Origin: Bacillota bacterium
Lineage (GTDB): Bacteria; Bacillota; Clostridia; Lachnospirales; Lachnospiraceae
Assembly: GCA_023425485.1 (NCBI GenBank)
Contig: JAFACO010000113.1
Coordinates: 1 to 15,564, forward strand
Direction: 5' to 3'
Length of the DNA: 15,564 nt
Positions within the stretch are counted from its first letter, which is position 1. Every line of letters begins with the position of its first letter. The position numbers were made by a program, and so were the translations under genes. Positions 1 through 7,176 of the stretch are shown piece after piece. Below the pieces are notes generated by a model. The model was not told where the DNA came from and searched no databases. It saw only the letters and a list, made by a program, of their open reading frames with translations.

Positions 1-18
1 ATCGTTCACTATATATAA

Positions 19-47
19 ATAATAAACGATACGTTTAGAAATGTCAA
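19..47 (-). promoter_or_regulatory. Leftward promoter overlapping the TetR operator
   Basis: On the minus strand there is a perfect -35 TTGACA (plus-strand 42-47) and a -10 TATTAT (19-24), separated by exactly 17 bases. It points out of the left edge, so it should drive a gene divergent from the TetR gene that lies outside this window. A 15-bp palindrome sits in the spacer, the usual arrangement for a promoter blocked by a TetR-family repressor. The promoter elements are seen directly; the regulatory link is inference. Confidence 0.75.
23..37. promoter_or_regulatory. Probable TetR-family operator palindrome
   Basis: TAAACGATACGTTTA is an inverted repeat with perfect 6-bp arms around a 3-bp centre. 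It lies between the -35 and -10 of the leftward promoter and about 120 bases upstream of the TetR start. ATCGTT at 1-6 is an inverted copy of AACGAT at 25-30 and may be part of a second half-site. Binding by the adjacent regulator is inferred from position and symmetry. Confidence 0.65.
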
Positions 48-156
48 CTCTTTTATTTTGATAAATTTTACAGTATAATAACAAATAGAAAATTGTAATT
101 GTTCATTATCGTCATAGTTACGAAAAGTATTCTAAAAGGGGATGAGGTGAGCTTAA

Positions 157-732
157 ATGGAGAAAAAGGTAGGGCGACCTCGTAGTGAGGAAACTAAAAA
201 ACTAATACTTAGTACCGCCTATCAAATGTTACTAGAGATTGGGTTTAAAGCCGTTACTGTTGATGGAATTGCTCTTAAATCAGGTGTAAGTAAAGCAACT
301 ATTTATAAATGGTGGCCTAATAAAGCTGCAGTTGTATTAGATGGATTTTTTGATGCCTCTGAGATGCTCCTTCAGATACCCGATACCGGGGCGGCAAGGG
401 AAGACATATTCATACAGGTGAATAATTTAGCAGCATTTTTCACCAGCAACAAAGGGAAGATTGTAACAGAATTAATAGCAGAAGGTCAGTTTGACCCTAA
501 CATAGCGTCAGAATATCAAAAAAGATATTTTCAACCACGTAGACAAATTACAAGACAAATTCTTGAGCGAGGAATTAGCAGAAATCAAGTAAAAAAAGAC
601 ATTGATATCGAACTGGTAATAGATATCATTTATGCACCAATCTTTTATCGGCTCATGATAACAGGTGACAAGATAGATAAGGACTATATTGATAAGGTGT
701 TAGAACAGACGTTAAAGGAAGTATTCTTGTAA
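157..732 (+). CDS. TetR/AcrR-family transcriptional repressor
   Basis: This 191-residue protein has the length and layout of a TetR-family dimeric repressor. The N-terminal three-helix DNA-binding domain spans about residues 12-58, with the helix-turn-helix around 34-55 (ALKSGVSKATIYKWWPNK) typical of the family. The C-terminal part (about 70-191) is helical and would hold the ligand pocket and dimer interface; it resembles the TetR_C_11 type, though the ligand cannot be told. The ATG at 157 has a GAGGTGA ribosome site at 144-150, 6 bases away. TATAAT at 74-79 could be its -10, but no good -35 lies 16-18 bases upstream. The nearest target is the leftward promoter at 19-47 with the palindrome in its spacer; such regulators commonly control efflux pumps, but the target gene is outside the window. 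A terminator follows directly, so the gene is monocistronic. Confidence 0.93.
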   Translation: MEKKVGRPRSEETKKLILSTAYQMLLEIGFKAVTVDGIALKSGVSKATIYKWWPNKAAVVLDGFFDASEMLLQIPDTGAAREDIFIQVNNLAAFFTSNKGKIVTELIAEGQFDPNIASEYQKRYFQPRRQITRQILERGISRNQVKKDIDIELVIDIIYAPIFYRLMITGDKIDKDYIDKVLEQTLKEVFL

Positions 733-743
733 TTTAAAAAGCG

Positions 744-785
744 ATGTGCATTATACCAGAAATCGGTGTAATGTACATTTTTATT
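744..785 (+). terminator. Intrinsic terminator of the TetR gene
   Basis: A 14-bp stem (744-757 with 765-778, two G-U pairs) closes a 7-base loop and runs into a T-rich tail at 778-785. It begins 11 bases after the TetR stop codon. A run of A at 736-740 on the other side could give weak activity in the opposite direction. Confidence 0.85.
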
Positions 786-855
786 ATCCTTTTTGACTGG
801 CAATATCTTTTGAACTAATCGTTTTATGATGATATCTACCTTTTAATTTTGTCTT

Positions 856-881
856 ATCATTTATAAAATAAGTTAAATGAT
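856..881. repeat. 8-bp inverted repeat upstream of the hscC promoter
   Basis: ATCATTTA (856-863) and TAAATGAT (874-881) are perfect inverted copies 10 bases apart, about 30 bases upstream of the -35 of the hscC promoter. It could be a regulator site or chance in AT-rich DNA. It is not a CIRCE element, so HrcA control of this Hsp70 gene is not supported. Confidence 0.3.
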
Positions 882-907
882 TACATCTGGAGAATGGCTT
901 AAGAATA

Positions 908-936
908 TTGCGATATATAAATAAAAATGGTAAAAT
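908..936 (+). promoter_or_regulatory. Promoter of the hscC-J protein operon
   Basis: TTGCGA (908-913), a 17-base spacer and TAAAAT (931-936) form a sigma-A type promoter. The -10 is preceded by TGG, giving an extended -10. Transcription would start near 943 and leave a leader of about 32 bases before the ATG at 975. Confidence 0.7.
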
Positions 937-974
937 AATGATAAAAATGGAAAATAAAATGGTTGGGAGTTAAG

Positions 975-2666
975 ATGAACATAGTAGGAATTGATCTTGG
1001 TACTACAAACAGTTTAGTGTCTGTATGGCGGGAGGAAGGTCCAATAATTATACCCAATGTATTCGGTAAAAATTTGACCCCTTCTGTGGTAAGCATTGAT
1101 GAAAATAATGAGGTTTTGGTCGGAGAAGTGGCAAAGGAGCGACTAATTACTAAGCCAGAGCGTACGGTCTCTTGTTTCAAACGTATGATGGGAACTGATA
1201 AAGTTTATCAGCTTGGGAAGCATAGCTTTCGCCCAGAGGAATTATCTGCCTATGTCCTAAAGTCACTAAAAGAAGATGCAGAAGTTTATTTAGGGGAAGA
1301 GGTTACAAGAGCGGTTATTAGTGTACCTGCTTATTTTAATGATAAACAACTCAATGCTACAAAAAAAGCCGCGGAGTTGGCGGGCTTTACAGTTGAACGA
1401 CTCATTAACGAACCAACGGCTGCAGCCATTGCTTTTGGCTTAGCCGACCCTGAACAAGAGTCCAAATTTATGGTGTTGGATCTGGGCGGAGGAACCTTCG
1501 ATGTTTCAATCTTAGAAATGTTTGATGGAGTAATGGAGGTACACGCGATTGCAGGGGACAATCATTTGGGGGGTGAGGATTTTACACATGTATTGATTAC
1601 TTATTTCATGGACAAGAAGGGATTGTCACTTCAAAATCTTACCTTGGAGGAGCAATCTATTTTTTATAAACAAGCTGAGCAAGGGAAATATAACCTGTCT
1701 CAAAAGAAAGCTGCAATCCTGCATATGATATATCGTGAAAAAGAGCTGGAACTTGAGGTAAGTCCAGAGGAATATGAAATGCTATGTATGCCCTTATTAA
1801 ATCGTTTCCTTAGACCAATTGAAAGAACAATGCGGGATACCTCTTTTTCAAAGGAGGATCTTGATAATATTATATTAATCGGTGGTGCGACCAGATCACC
1901 TTATATTCGTAATTATGTAAGTAAAATGTTTGGCAAACTACCCTATGTAAATATTAATCCAGATGAAACAGTAGCGTTAGGAGCTGCAATTCAGGCTGCC
2001 ATGAAGGAACGCAAGGAGGCCCTAAAGGAAATTGTACTAACGGATGTATGTCCCTTTTCTCTAGGTGTTGAAACCGTAAAAGTTGATAAACTAGCGGAAA
2101 TTACAGCAGGACATTTTTGTCCAATTATTGAACGTAATACAACTATTCCAGTTAGTAGAGTTGAAAGGTTTCAAACCGTACGTGATAATCAAAGTGCACT
2201 TAACTTTAAAATATTTCAGGGTGAAAGTCGCTTGACCGAAAGTAATTTAAAGCTTGGCGAAATTGAAGTAAAGATTCCAAAGCGTGATGCAGGAGTAGAA
2301 ACGGTAGATGTAAGATTTACTTATGATATCAATGGAATTCTGGAGGTGGAGGCTACCGTATGCTCCACAGGAATAACGAAACGCATTATCATACAACAAA
2401 ACCCTGGTGTACTCACGAAGGATGAAATAGCGCGACAATTGGAGTCCTTAAAAGACTTAAAGCTTCATCCACGTGATAAAATGGAAAATAAATTGCTGCT
2501 GGAACGTGGAAATCGTATGTACGAGGAAGCGTTAGGTGAGTTACGTAACCGCCTTGGGGATATTTTAAGTAATTTTGACAGTGTACTTGCGACGCAAAAT
2601 GACTATGAGATACGAAAAGAAGCTAAGAGGTTATTAGAGATACTAAATGATATAGATGGGGTATAA
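975..2666 (+). CDS. hscC: Hsp70-family chaperone, HscC type
   Basis: This is an ATP-dependent Hsp70 chaperone of the specialised HscC branch, 563 residues, close to the 556 of E. coli HscC and shorter than DnaK (about 610-640). The ATPase domain begins with the phosphate-1 motif GIDLGTTNS (residues 5-13), followed by VPAYFND, NEPTAAAIAFG, the phosphate-2 motif LDLGGGTFDVS (168-178) and the adenosine motif GGATRSP (303-309). The substrate-binding part carries HscC-like stretches such as LTDVCPFSLGVE and PIIERNTTIPVSRVE and a short helical lid. The reading frame extends upstream to a TTG at 963, but the ATG at 975 is preferred because GGGAG at 965-969 lies 5 bases before it and the protein then starts MNIVGIDLG. 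The next gene begins just after its stop, so the two are co-translated. The name '2-alkenal reductase' sometimes given to such proteins is a database misnomer. Substrates are unknown. Confidence 0.93.
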   Translation: MNIVGIDLGTTNSLVSVWREEGPIIIPNVFGKNLTPSVVSIDENNEVLVGEVAKERLITKPERTVSCFKRMMGTDKVYQLGKHSFRPEELSAYVLKSLKEDAEVYLGEEVTRAVISVPAYFNDKQLNATKKAAELAGFTVERLINEPTAAAIAFGLADPEQESKFMVLDLGGGTFDVSILEMFDGVMEVHAIAGDNHLGGEDFTHVLITYFMDKKGLSLQNLTLEEQSIFYKQAEQGKYNLSQKKAAILHMIYREKELELEVSPEEYEMLCMPLLNRFLRPIERTMRDTSFSKEDLDNIILIGGATRSPYIRNYVSKMFGKLPYVNINPDETVALGAAIQAAMKERKEALKEIVLTDVCPFSLGVETVKVDKLAEITAGHFCPIIERNTTIPVSRVERFQTVRDNQSALNFKIFQGESRLTESNLKLGEIEVKIPKRDAGVETVDVRFTYDINGILEVEATVCSTGITKRIIIQQNPGVLTKDEIARQLESLKDLKLHPRDKMENKLLLERGNRMYEEALGELRNRLGDILSNFDSVLATQNDYEIRKEAKRLLEILNDIDGV

Positions 2667-2667
2667 A

Positions 2668-4149
2668 ATGATTTCAGAATGGTCTACTTTGGGGATAGAG
2701 CCGACAACAGATGTACGAGAAATAAAAAGGGCTTATGCAAGAAAGTTAAAACAATACTCACCAGAAGATTCTCCAGAGGAGTTTCAGAAAATTAGAGAGA
2801 GCTATGAATATTTAATGGAGAATCTCAAATTTATTAATGTGGAAAGGGGATTTATTAATCCACACTTGGAGAACCCCTTTTCGCAAGCGGATGAAATTCA
2901 GGTCTTCGAACCAGAAGGGATTCAGGTTGACGAGGTTGAGAAGCCAATACTCGAAGATCAGAGTTGGCTAGTGGAAGAAATAATAAAAAATCTTAACGAA
3001 GATAAATCCTTGAGAGAGAAGTATGATTTTTTAGAACTTAATCAGAGACTGGATGATGAGGAAGAGGCGGTTCAGTTTTTCAGTGACTTTAAAGAGCGGG
3101 TTAAGTTACTTTATGCAGAATATGAAAAAAGGTTGGAATATAAGAACTGGATAGAAGTATTAAAACATGATGCTTTGTTGAACTTTGAAACAAGACGGGA
3201 TATCAGCAGTTGGTTTTTAAAGTACATTTCTGAAGGACATTTTCTACCGAAAGAAGTCATGCAGCTACTAAACGAATATTTTGCATGGGAAGACGAATAC
3301 GAGGAGTTTTTCGAAGCGTATTATATTGGATTTAATAACTATATAAGGGAACAAATAGGAAACAATATTGTTCCTGGCTATGAGTATATAAATAAAAAAT
3401 ATAATATTGATTTGGACAGCTTTATAGAAAATCGTGAGTATGGTTATATTCATTTCCTTTGTAGCGACTGGGATGTTGCTTATGACAGACTTATGAAGGC
3501 TTATGAGATTTTTCCGGAAGATGTATATTTGCAATGTCTGATTGGAGCGCTCTTTTCTGCTACCAGGCAAAAGAAAGAGGGGTTAGAGTATATAAATTCG
3601 GGAATGTCTACTGCTAGTAATCGTAATCAAATGAGGTTGTTTATCAGCCAGTTGCTTTATAATGTGGATGAATATAAAGAGGCATTGTTGTATTGCCGAA
3701 ATATATCGGTTACTTCCAAATATTATCCTGAGGTTTTATATTTAATGACTAACATTTTATGCATTGATAAAAAATACTATATCTGCAGTGAATTGTTACG
3801 AGAGCGAATTGACAATAATATTGCTGTTGAGACAGCAAAAGACTGCTTAAGAATACTACATAATCGTTTGGTTGACTTACACGCGTTAGAGCCGGATAAA
3901 GTAAGATTAAGATACGAACTATTCAAAATATATCCATATCTTAATCAAACACCCAAGGAAAATCCCTATGAGTTTAAAAAATTTATTTTACCGCTTGTTA
4001 TTAAAAAAATTGGGGTATACACATTGTATTTATTTCTTATTGTGGTTTTCATAATACTTAAACCGGCTGGATTAATCATACTGTATCTAATTGGCAAGAA
4101 GTTAGTATCAAAACTGAAGGGAAGAGTAAGATGGGATGAGTTATTTTAA
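2668..4149 (+). CDS. Membrane-anchored J-domain co-chaperone of HscC
   Basis: This 493-residue protein is the likely partner of the adjacent HscC. Residues 1-55 form a J-domain: helix II is REIKRAYARKLKQY and helix III is PEEFQKIRESYEYLM. The HPD tripeptide that stimulates Hsp70 ATPase is replaced by Ser-Pro-Glu (31-33). A long acidic, helical middle follows, with TPR-like helical repeats around 265-385. A hydrophobic segment at about 450-475, followed by a basic tail, predicts a C-terminal membrane anchor with the J-domain in the cytoplasm. This matches the layout of E. coli DjlB/DjlC, the membrane J-proteins that serve HscC. The ATG at 2668 is preferred (GGGG at 2658-2661, spacing 6) over the ATG at 2656, which overlaps hscC by 11 bases and has no ribosome site. 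No clear terminator follows. Pairing with HscC is inferred from gene order and family precedent. Confidence 0.85.
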   Translation: MISEWSTLGIEPTTDVREIKRAYARKLKQYSPEDSPEEFQKIRESYEYLMENLKFINVERGFINPHLENPFSQADEIQVFEPEGIQVDEVEKPILEDQSWLVEEIIKNLNEDKSLREKYDFLELNQRLDDEEEAVQFFSDFKERVKLLYAEYEKRLEYKNWIEVLKHDALLNFETRRDISSWFLKYISEGHFLPKEVMQLLNEYFAWEDEYEEFFEAYYIGFNNYIREQIGNNIVPGYEYINKKYNIDLDSFIENREYGYIHFLCSDWDVAYDRLMKAYEIFPEDVYLQCLIGALFSATRQKKEGLEYINSGMSTASNRNQMRLFISQLLYNVDEYKEALLYCRNISVTSKYYPEVLYLMTNILCIDKKYYICSELLRERIDNNIAVETAKDCLRILHNRLVDLHALEPDKVRLRYELFKIYPYLNQTPKENPYEFKKFILPLVIKKIGVYTLYLFLIVVFIILKPAGLIILYLIGKKLVSKLKGRVRWDELF

Positions 4150-4238
4150 TTCTGTTTTATCATATCTAATGTTTGACTGACACCAACATAAGTCTGTTTC
4201 TTCTTAACAAATTCTAATAATTAGTTAATGTGAATCAA

Positions 4239-4267
4239 TTGTTTTTTACAATTATGGGTGGTAATAT
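4239..4267 (+). promoter_or_regulatory. Promoter of tldD-pmbA
   Basis: TTGTTT (4239-4244), a 17-base spacer and TAATAT (4262-4267), with TGG directly before the -10, make an extended -10 promoter. A small inverted repeat (AATTGT 4237-4242, ACAATT 4248-4253) overlaps the -35 and might bind a regulator. The leader to the ATG at 4313 would be about 40 bases. Confidence 0.65.
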
Positions 4268-4312
4268 ATAGAAATTAACAATCAACCAAGACAATAAGCA
4301 GGAGGTTAAAGC

Positions 4313-5650
4313 ATGTATAAGTTTCCTAAGGATTTGTACACCGACGTTCGTATTGAGACAGTATTTGAAACCAATATAACCCTCGAGAACTTTGAGTTAA
4401 AGCAGAACAAAGTAAAAAAAGATACCGGAGCCATGATAAGAATTTTTGATGGTAGCCGCTGGTATTACAGTGTGACCAGCCGGGTAGAGGCACTCCAAGA
4501 GGAGATCGACAGCCTAGCCAAAATGGCAGCACCGAATGCCGAGATTTATAACCATCCTATGGTAGAAAAGATGGAAGTTAATCAGGATAAACATTTACAA
4601 TTTGAAGCAAATGATGTGTCACTGATTGACAATGCGCACAAATATGAAGTACTTAGAAGTTACATACCGGTAATAGAGGAATTTGAGCAAGTTCAGATCT
4701 CCAAGCTTTATTATTTGGATAAACATACAGTGAAGCACATTATCTCCAGTAAAGGTACAGACGTGACATTTGATACACAATTTTGCTGTGTTGCTGCACG
4801 ATATATGCTACAGTGTGGCGGTAATCCATGTCGTGGTTCTGTTAATATTTATCATATGGACTTTGATGATTTAATAGGAAAACAAGAGAAAATAAGAAAT
4901 ACAATTCTTAAAGATATCGAATATTATGAGAATGCTGTACCTGTGGATCCAGGTGTGTATACCTGCGTATTGTCACCTGAGACAACCGGTGTATTTGCTC
5001 ATGAGAGCTTCGGTCATAAGAGTGAAGCAGACTTTATGGTCGGAGATGAGACTATGAAACGTGAATGGGCAATTGGAAAGCAAGTCGGTTCATCAATCTT
5101 AAGTATCATAGATACAGGTCTTGAAGAAGGTTCCGGTTATGTACCCTATGATGACGAAGGCTGTAAAGCGAAAAAGAATTATATCATTAAAGATGGAATC
5201 CTAACCGGCAGACTACATAGTGCTGCAACAGCAGCATGCCTAGAAGAGGAACCAACTGGTAATGCAAGAGCTATTAACTTTGAGTTTGAGCCAATTGTAC
5301 GTATGACTACCACCTATATAGATAAAGGAAACTTAACAAAGGATGAGCTGATTGCTGGCGTACCGAATGGTATTTATATTGAATCGTTATTCCATGGTTC
5401 TGGTATGACAACCTTTACAATTGCACCGCAGAGAGCCTATATGATTCGAGATGGTAAAATTGCAGAACCTGTAAAAATCGCAGTTATTAGTGGAAATGTA
5501 ATGAAAACGTTAGGTGAGATTGACGGAGTATCGGATAAAGTCGAGTTGCACGCATTTGCGTTAGGTGGCTGTGGTAAAATGGAGCAATTCCCCCTCCCTG
5601 TGGGATTTGGTGGCCCTTATATCCGTGTCAACGGTATTAATGTTCAGTAG
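4313..5650 (+). CDS. tldD: TldD metalloprotease subunit
   Basis: TldD is the catalytic half of the TldD/TldE zinc protease, a cytoplasmic heterodimer that degrades unfolded peptides and, in some bacteria, trims antitoxins or modified peptides such as microcin B17. The 445-residue protein carries the diagnostic HExxxH zinc motif HESFGH at 230-235, in the context FAHESFGHKSEADFM. Conserved TldD stretches include the glycine-rich STAATACLEEEPTGNARAI-like region after 300 and a C-terminal GGCGKMEQFPLPVGFGGP (C420) resembling the conserved Cys/Pro/Gly end of the family. It is somewhat shorter than E. coli TldD (481), mainly at the N-terminus. The start is secure: AGGAGG at 4300-4305 lies 7 bases before the ATG. 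Its partner pmbA follows in the same direction. No precursor peptide or modification enzyme is visible nearby, so a general peptidase role is the simplest reading. Confidence 0.93.
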   Translation: MYKFPKDLYTDVRIETVFETNITLENFELKQNKVKKDTGAMIRIFDGSRWYYSVTSRVEALQEEIDSLAKMAAPNAEIYNHPMVEKMEVNQDKHLQFEANDVSLIDNAHKYEVLRSYIPVIEEFEQVQISKLYYLDKHTVKHIISSKGTDVTFDTQFCCVAARYMLQCGGNPCRGSVNIYHMDFDDLIGKQEKIRNTILKDIEYYENAVPVDPGVYTCVLSPETTGVFAHESFGHKSEADFMVGDETMKREWAIGKQVGSSILSIIDTGLEEGSGYVPYDDEGCKAKKNYIIKDGILTGRLHSAATAACLEEEPTGNARAINFEFEPIVRMTTTYIDKGNLTKDELIAGVPNGIYIESLFHGSGMTTFTIAPQRAYMIRDGKIAEPVKIAVISGNVMKTLGEIDGVSDKVELHAFALGGCGKMEQFPLPVGFGGPYIRVNGINVQ

Positions 5651-5730
5651 ATAGTTCAGAAAGTCCAATAAATATTAGTGCAGGCTTGCAACTTTAAGTT
5701 AGCAGGATCTAGAAAGGCATGGTTATTCCT

Positions 5731-6948
5731 ATGGTAAAAGAATTATATAAAGAAGTCATTAATGAGATATCACTTAACGTTACCGGAACAAAAATAGATG
5801 CAATTAGAAAGAAAAACTTAATCAAATGTGCTTGTCGTGTATATGAAAACGGATATATAGGAATTGCAGGTTGCTATGGGGAACCATCGGAGGAAACCTG
5901 GAATCAAGCAATAAAGAATCTGGAAGCACAGACACCCTACCCTTATGAACCAGCAAAAGCAAAAGAAAGAGTAAGGGATTTGAGACAAATACAATTATCC
6001 CAGGAAGAGTACATACGGGATATGGAGAAGCTTCTAGAAATACTTGAGAAGGAATACCCACAATTTCTATTAAGCAACAAATTGTCATTAACTGAGTCCA
6101 TAACCTCCATCAGTAATGATGCTGGTCTAAACTATATGAGCTATGACAAGACTATAGATATGGGATTACTTGTGAAACATAAGGATTCTGTCAATGTCTT
6201 TGATTCTTTTTTAGTGTATATGGACAGAGAATATGATTTTGATAAAATGTTACAAGAGGCAAGAAGCAGCTTAAACGCATATTTGTTAAACTGTGCTCTT
6301 GAAAAAAATATCATGCCGGTTATTCTTCAACCGGAAGAGGTTATGGGTAAGTTTACGGAATCTCTAAATGGAGAGACAATAGGCAGAGGGATCTCTCTAT
6401 TCCAGGATAAGATGGAAACAAAGGCCTTTCATGAGGATTTTACACTGTGTCAAAATCGAAGTGATGAAATGTTCCATGTTCCGTTTTTTGATATGGAAGG
6501 AACGGTATCAGAAGATGATCGTGTTAACCTAATTGATCAGGGAGTTATAAAATATGCGTATACAGATAAGAAAAATGCTGCGGCATTCTCTCTACCTTTA
6601 ACAGGTGCAGCTGGAGGCAAATATGATGACGTACCTGGTTTAAATAGCCCTTCCCTTAGAATAGCAAACACAAACAAGTCATTAAAGGAACTGTTGGGAG
6701 GACAACTAGCTGTACTTGCAAAAATCACCTCAGGTGGAGATTATACCAACAGCGGAGATTATGCTACCCCGGTTCAAGATGCATATTTGACCGATGGCGA
6801 ACGAATTCTGGGGAGACTACCAGAATTAACTGTTACAAGTAACATCTTTGATATGTTTGGGAAAGATTATATTGGTTGTAGCAATGATAAGCCATTTATG
6901 AGCAGCCCGGCTTTAGTAATGAAAATGAAAGTTGAGCTTGCTCAATAA
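5731..6948 (+). CDS. pmbA: TldE/PmbA subunit of the TldD/E protease
   Basis: This 405-residue protein is the non-catalytic partner of TldD, needed to form the closed heterodimer chamber. It shares the fold (TldD/PmbA N-terminal, central and C-terminal domains) but lacks HExxxH, as expected for TldE. Family-like stretches are GRGISLFQDKM, the FFDMEGTVSEDDRVNLIDQGVIK region leading to YTDKKNAAAF, and the C-terminal DYIGCSNDKPFMSSPAL. The gene begins about 80 bases after tldD with no terminator between, so they are co-transcribed. The start is uncertain: two in-frame ATGs lie at 5719 and 5731. AGAAAGG at 5711-5717 is only one base from the first ATG and 13 bases from the second, so I prefer 5731. 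The same arrangement occurs before the PBP gene at 10561. A GC-rich hairpin follows at 7011-7034. Confidence 0.9.
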   Translation: MVKELYKEVINEISLNVTGTKIDAIRKKNLIKCACRVYENGYIGIAGCYGEPSEETWNQAIKNLEAQTPYPYEPAKAKERVRDLRQIQLSQEEYIRDMEKLLEILEKEYPQFLLSNKLSLTESITSISNDAGLNYMSYDKTIDMGLLVKHKDSVNVFDSFLVYMDREYDFDKMLQEARSSLNAYLLNCALEKNIMPVILQPEEVMGKFTESLNGETIGRGISLFQDKMETKAFHEDFTLCQNRSDEMFHVPFFDMEGTVSEDDRVNLIDQGVIKYAYTDKKNAAAFSLPLTGAAGGKYDDVPGLNSPSLRIANTNKSLKELLGGQLAVLAKITSGGDYTNSGDYATPVQDAYLTDGERILGRLPELTVTSNIFDMFGKDYIGCSNDKPFMSSPALVMKMKVELAQ

Positions 6949-7010
6949 AGGAAATATAAACTGAAGAAAACACTTTGTTGTTATTTGGCTTTATCTTCGC
7001 ACAAATTATT

Positions 7011-7034
7011 AATAGCCCTCAAATGAGGGCTATT
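7011..7034 (+). terminator. Hairpin after pmbA, possible terminator
   Basis: A perfect 10-bp stem (AATAGCCCTC with GAGGGCTATT) closes a 4-base AAAT loop, 62 bases after the pmbA stop. It lacks a T-run on either strand, so it may act as an RNA 3' end stabiliser or need a factor to terminate. Confidence 0.5.
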
Positions 7035-7176
7035 AGCATACTAAAGCAATAGTTGAGTTCTAAAAGTAGGCATTCAACTGCGGCTTGCTGTTAAGAATTA
7101 GCTCTTATTTGATAAGATGCTTGTGAAAAGAGTCACAGAACCTTTTCTAATAAAATCAGAAGAGAGGAAGAATAAA

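Noticed and set aside
908..975. CIRCE/HrcA operator upstream of the Hsp70 gene
   Set aside because: I looked for TTAGCACTC-N9-GAGTGCTAA and found nothing similar.
899..1180. Minus-strand frame over the start of hscC
   Set aside because: It is a shadow of the well-supported hscC gene, with no family resemblance and no ribosome site.
4211..4225. CTAATAATTAG palindrome as a terminator for the J-protein gene
   Set aside because: The arms are five AT-rich pairs with no T-run after them, too weak for a terminator call.
7051..7079. AGTTGA...TCAACT inverted repeat upstream of the XRE gene as an operator
   Set aside because: The 6-bp arms are 17 bases apart with no clear promoter nearby, too weak to list as a site.
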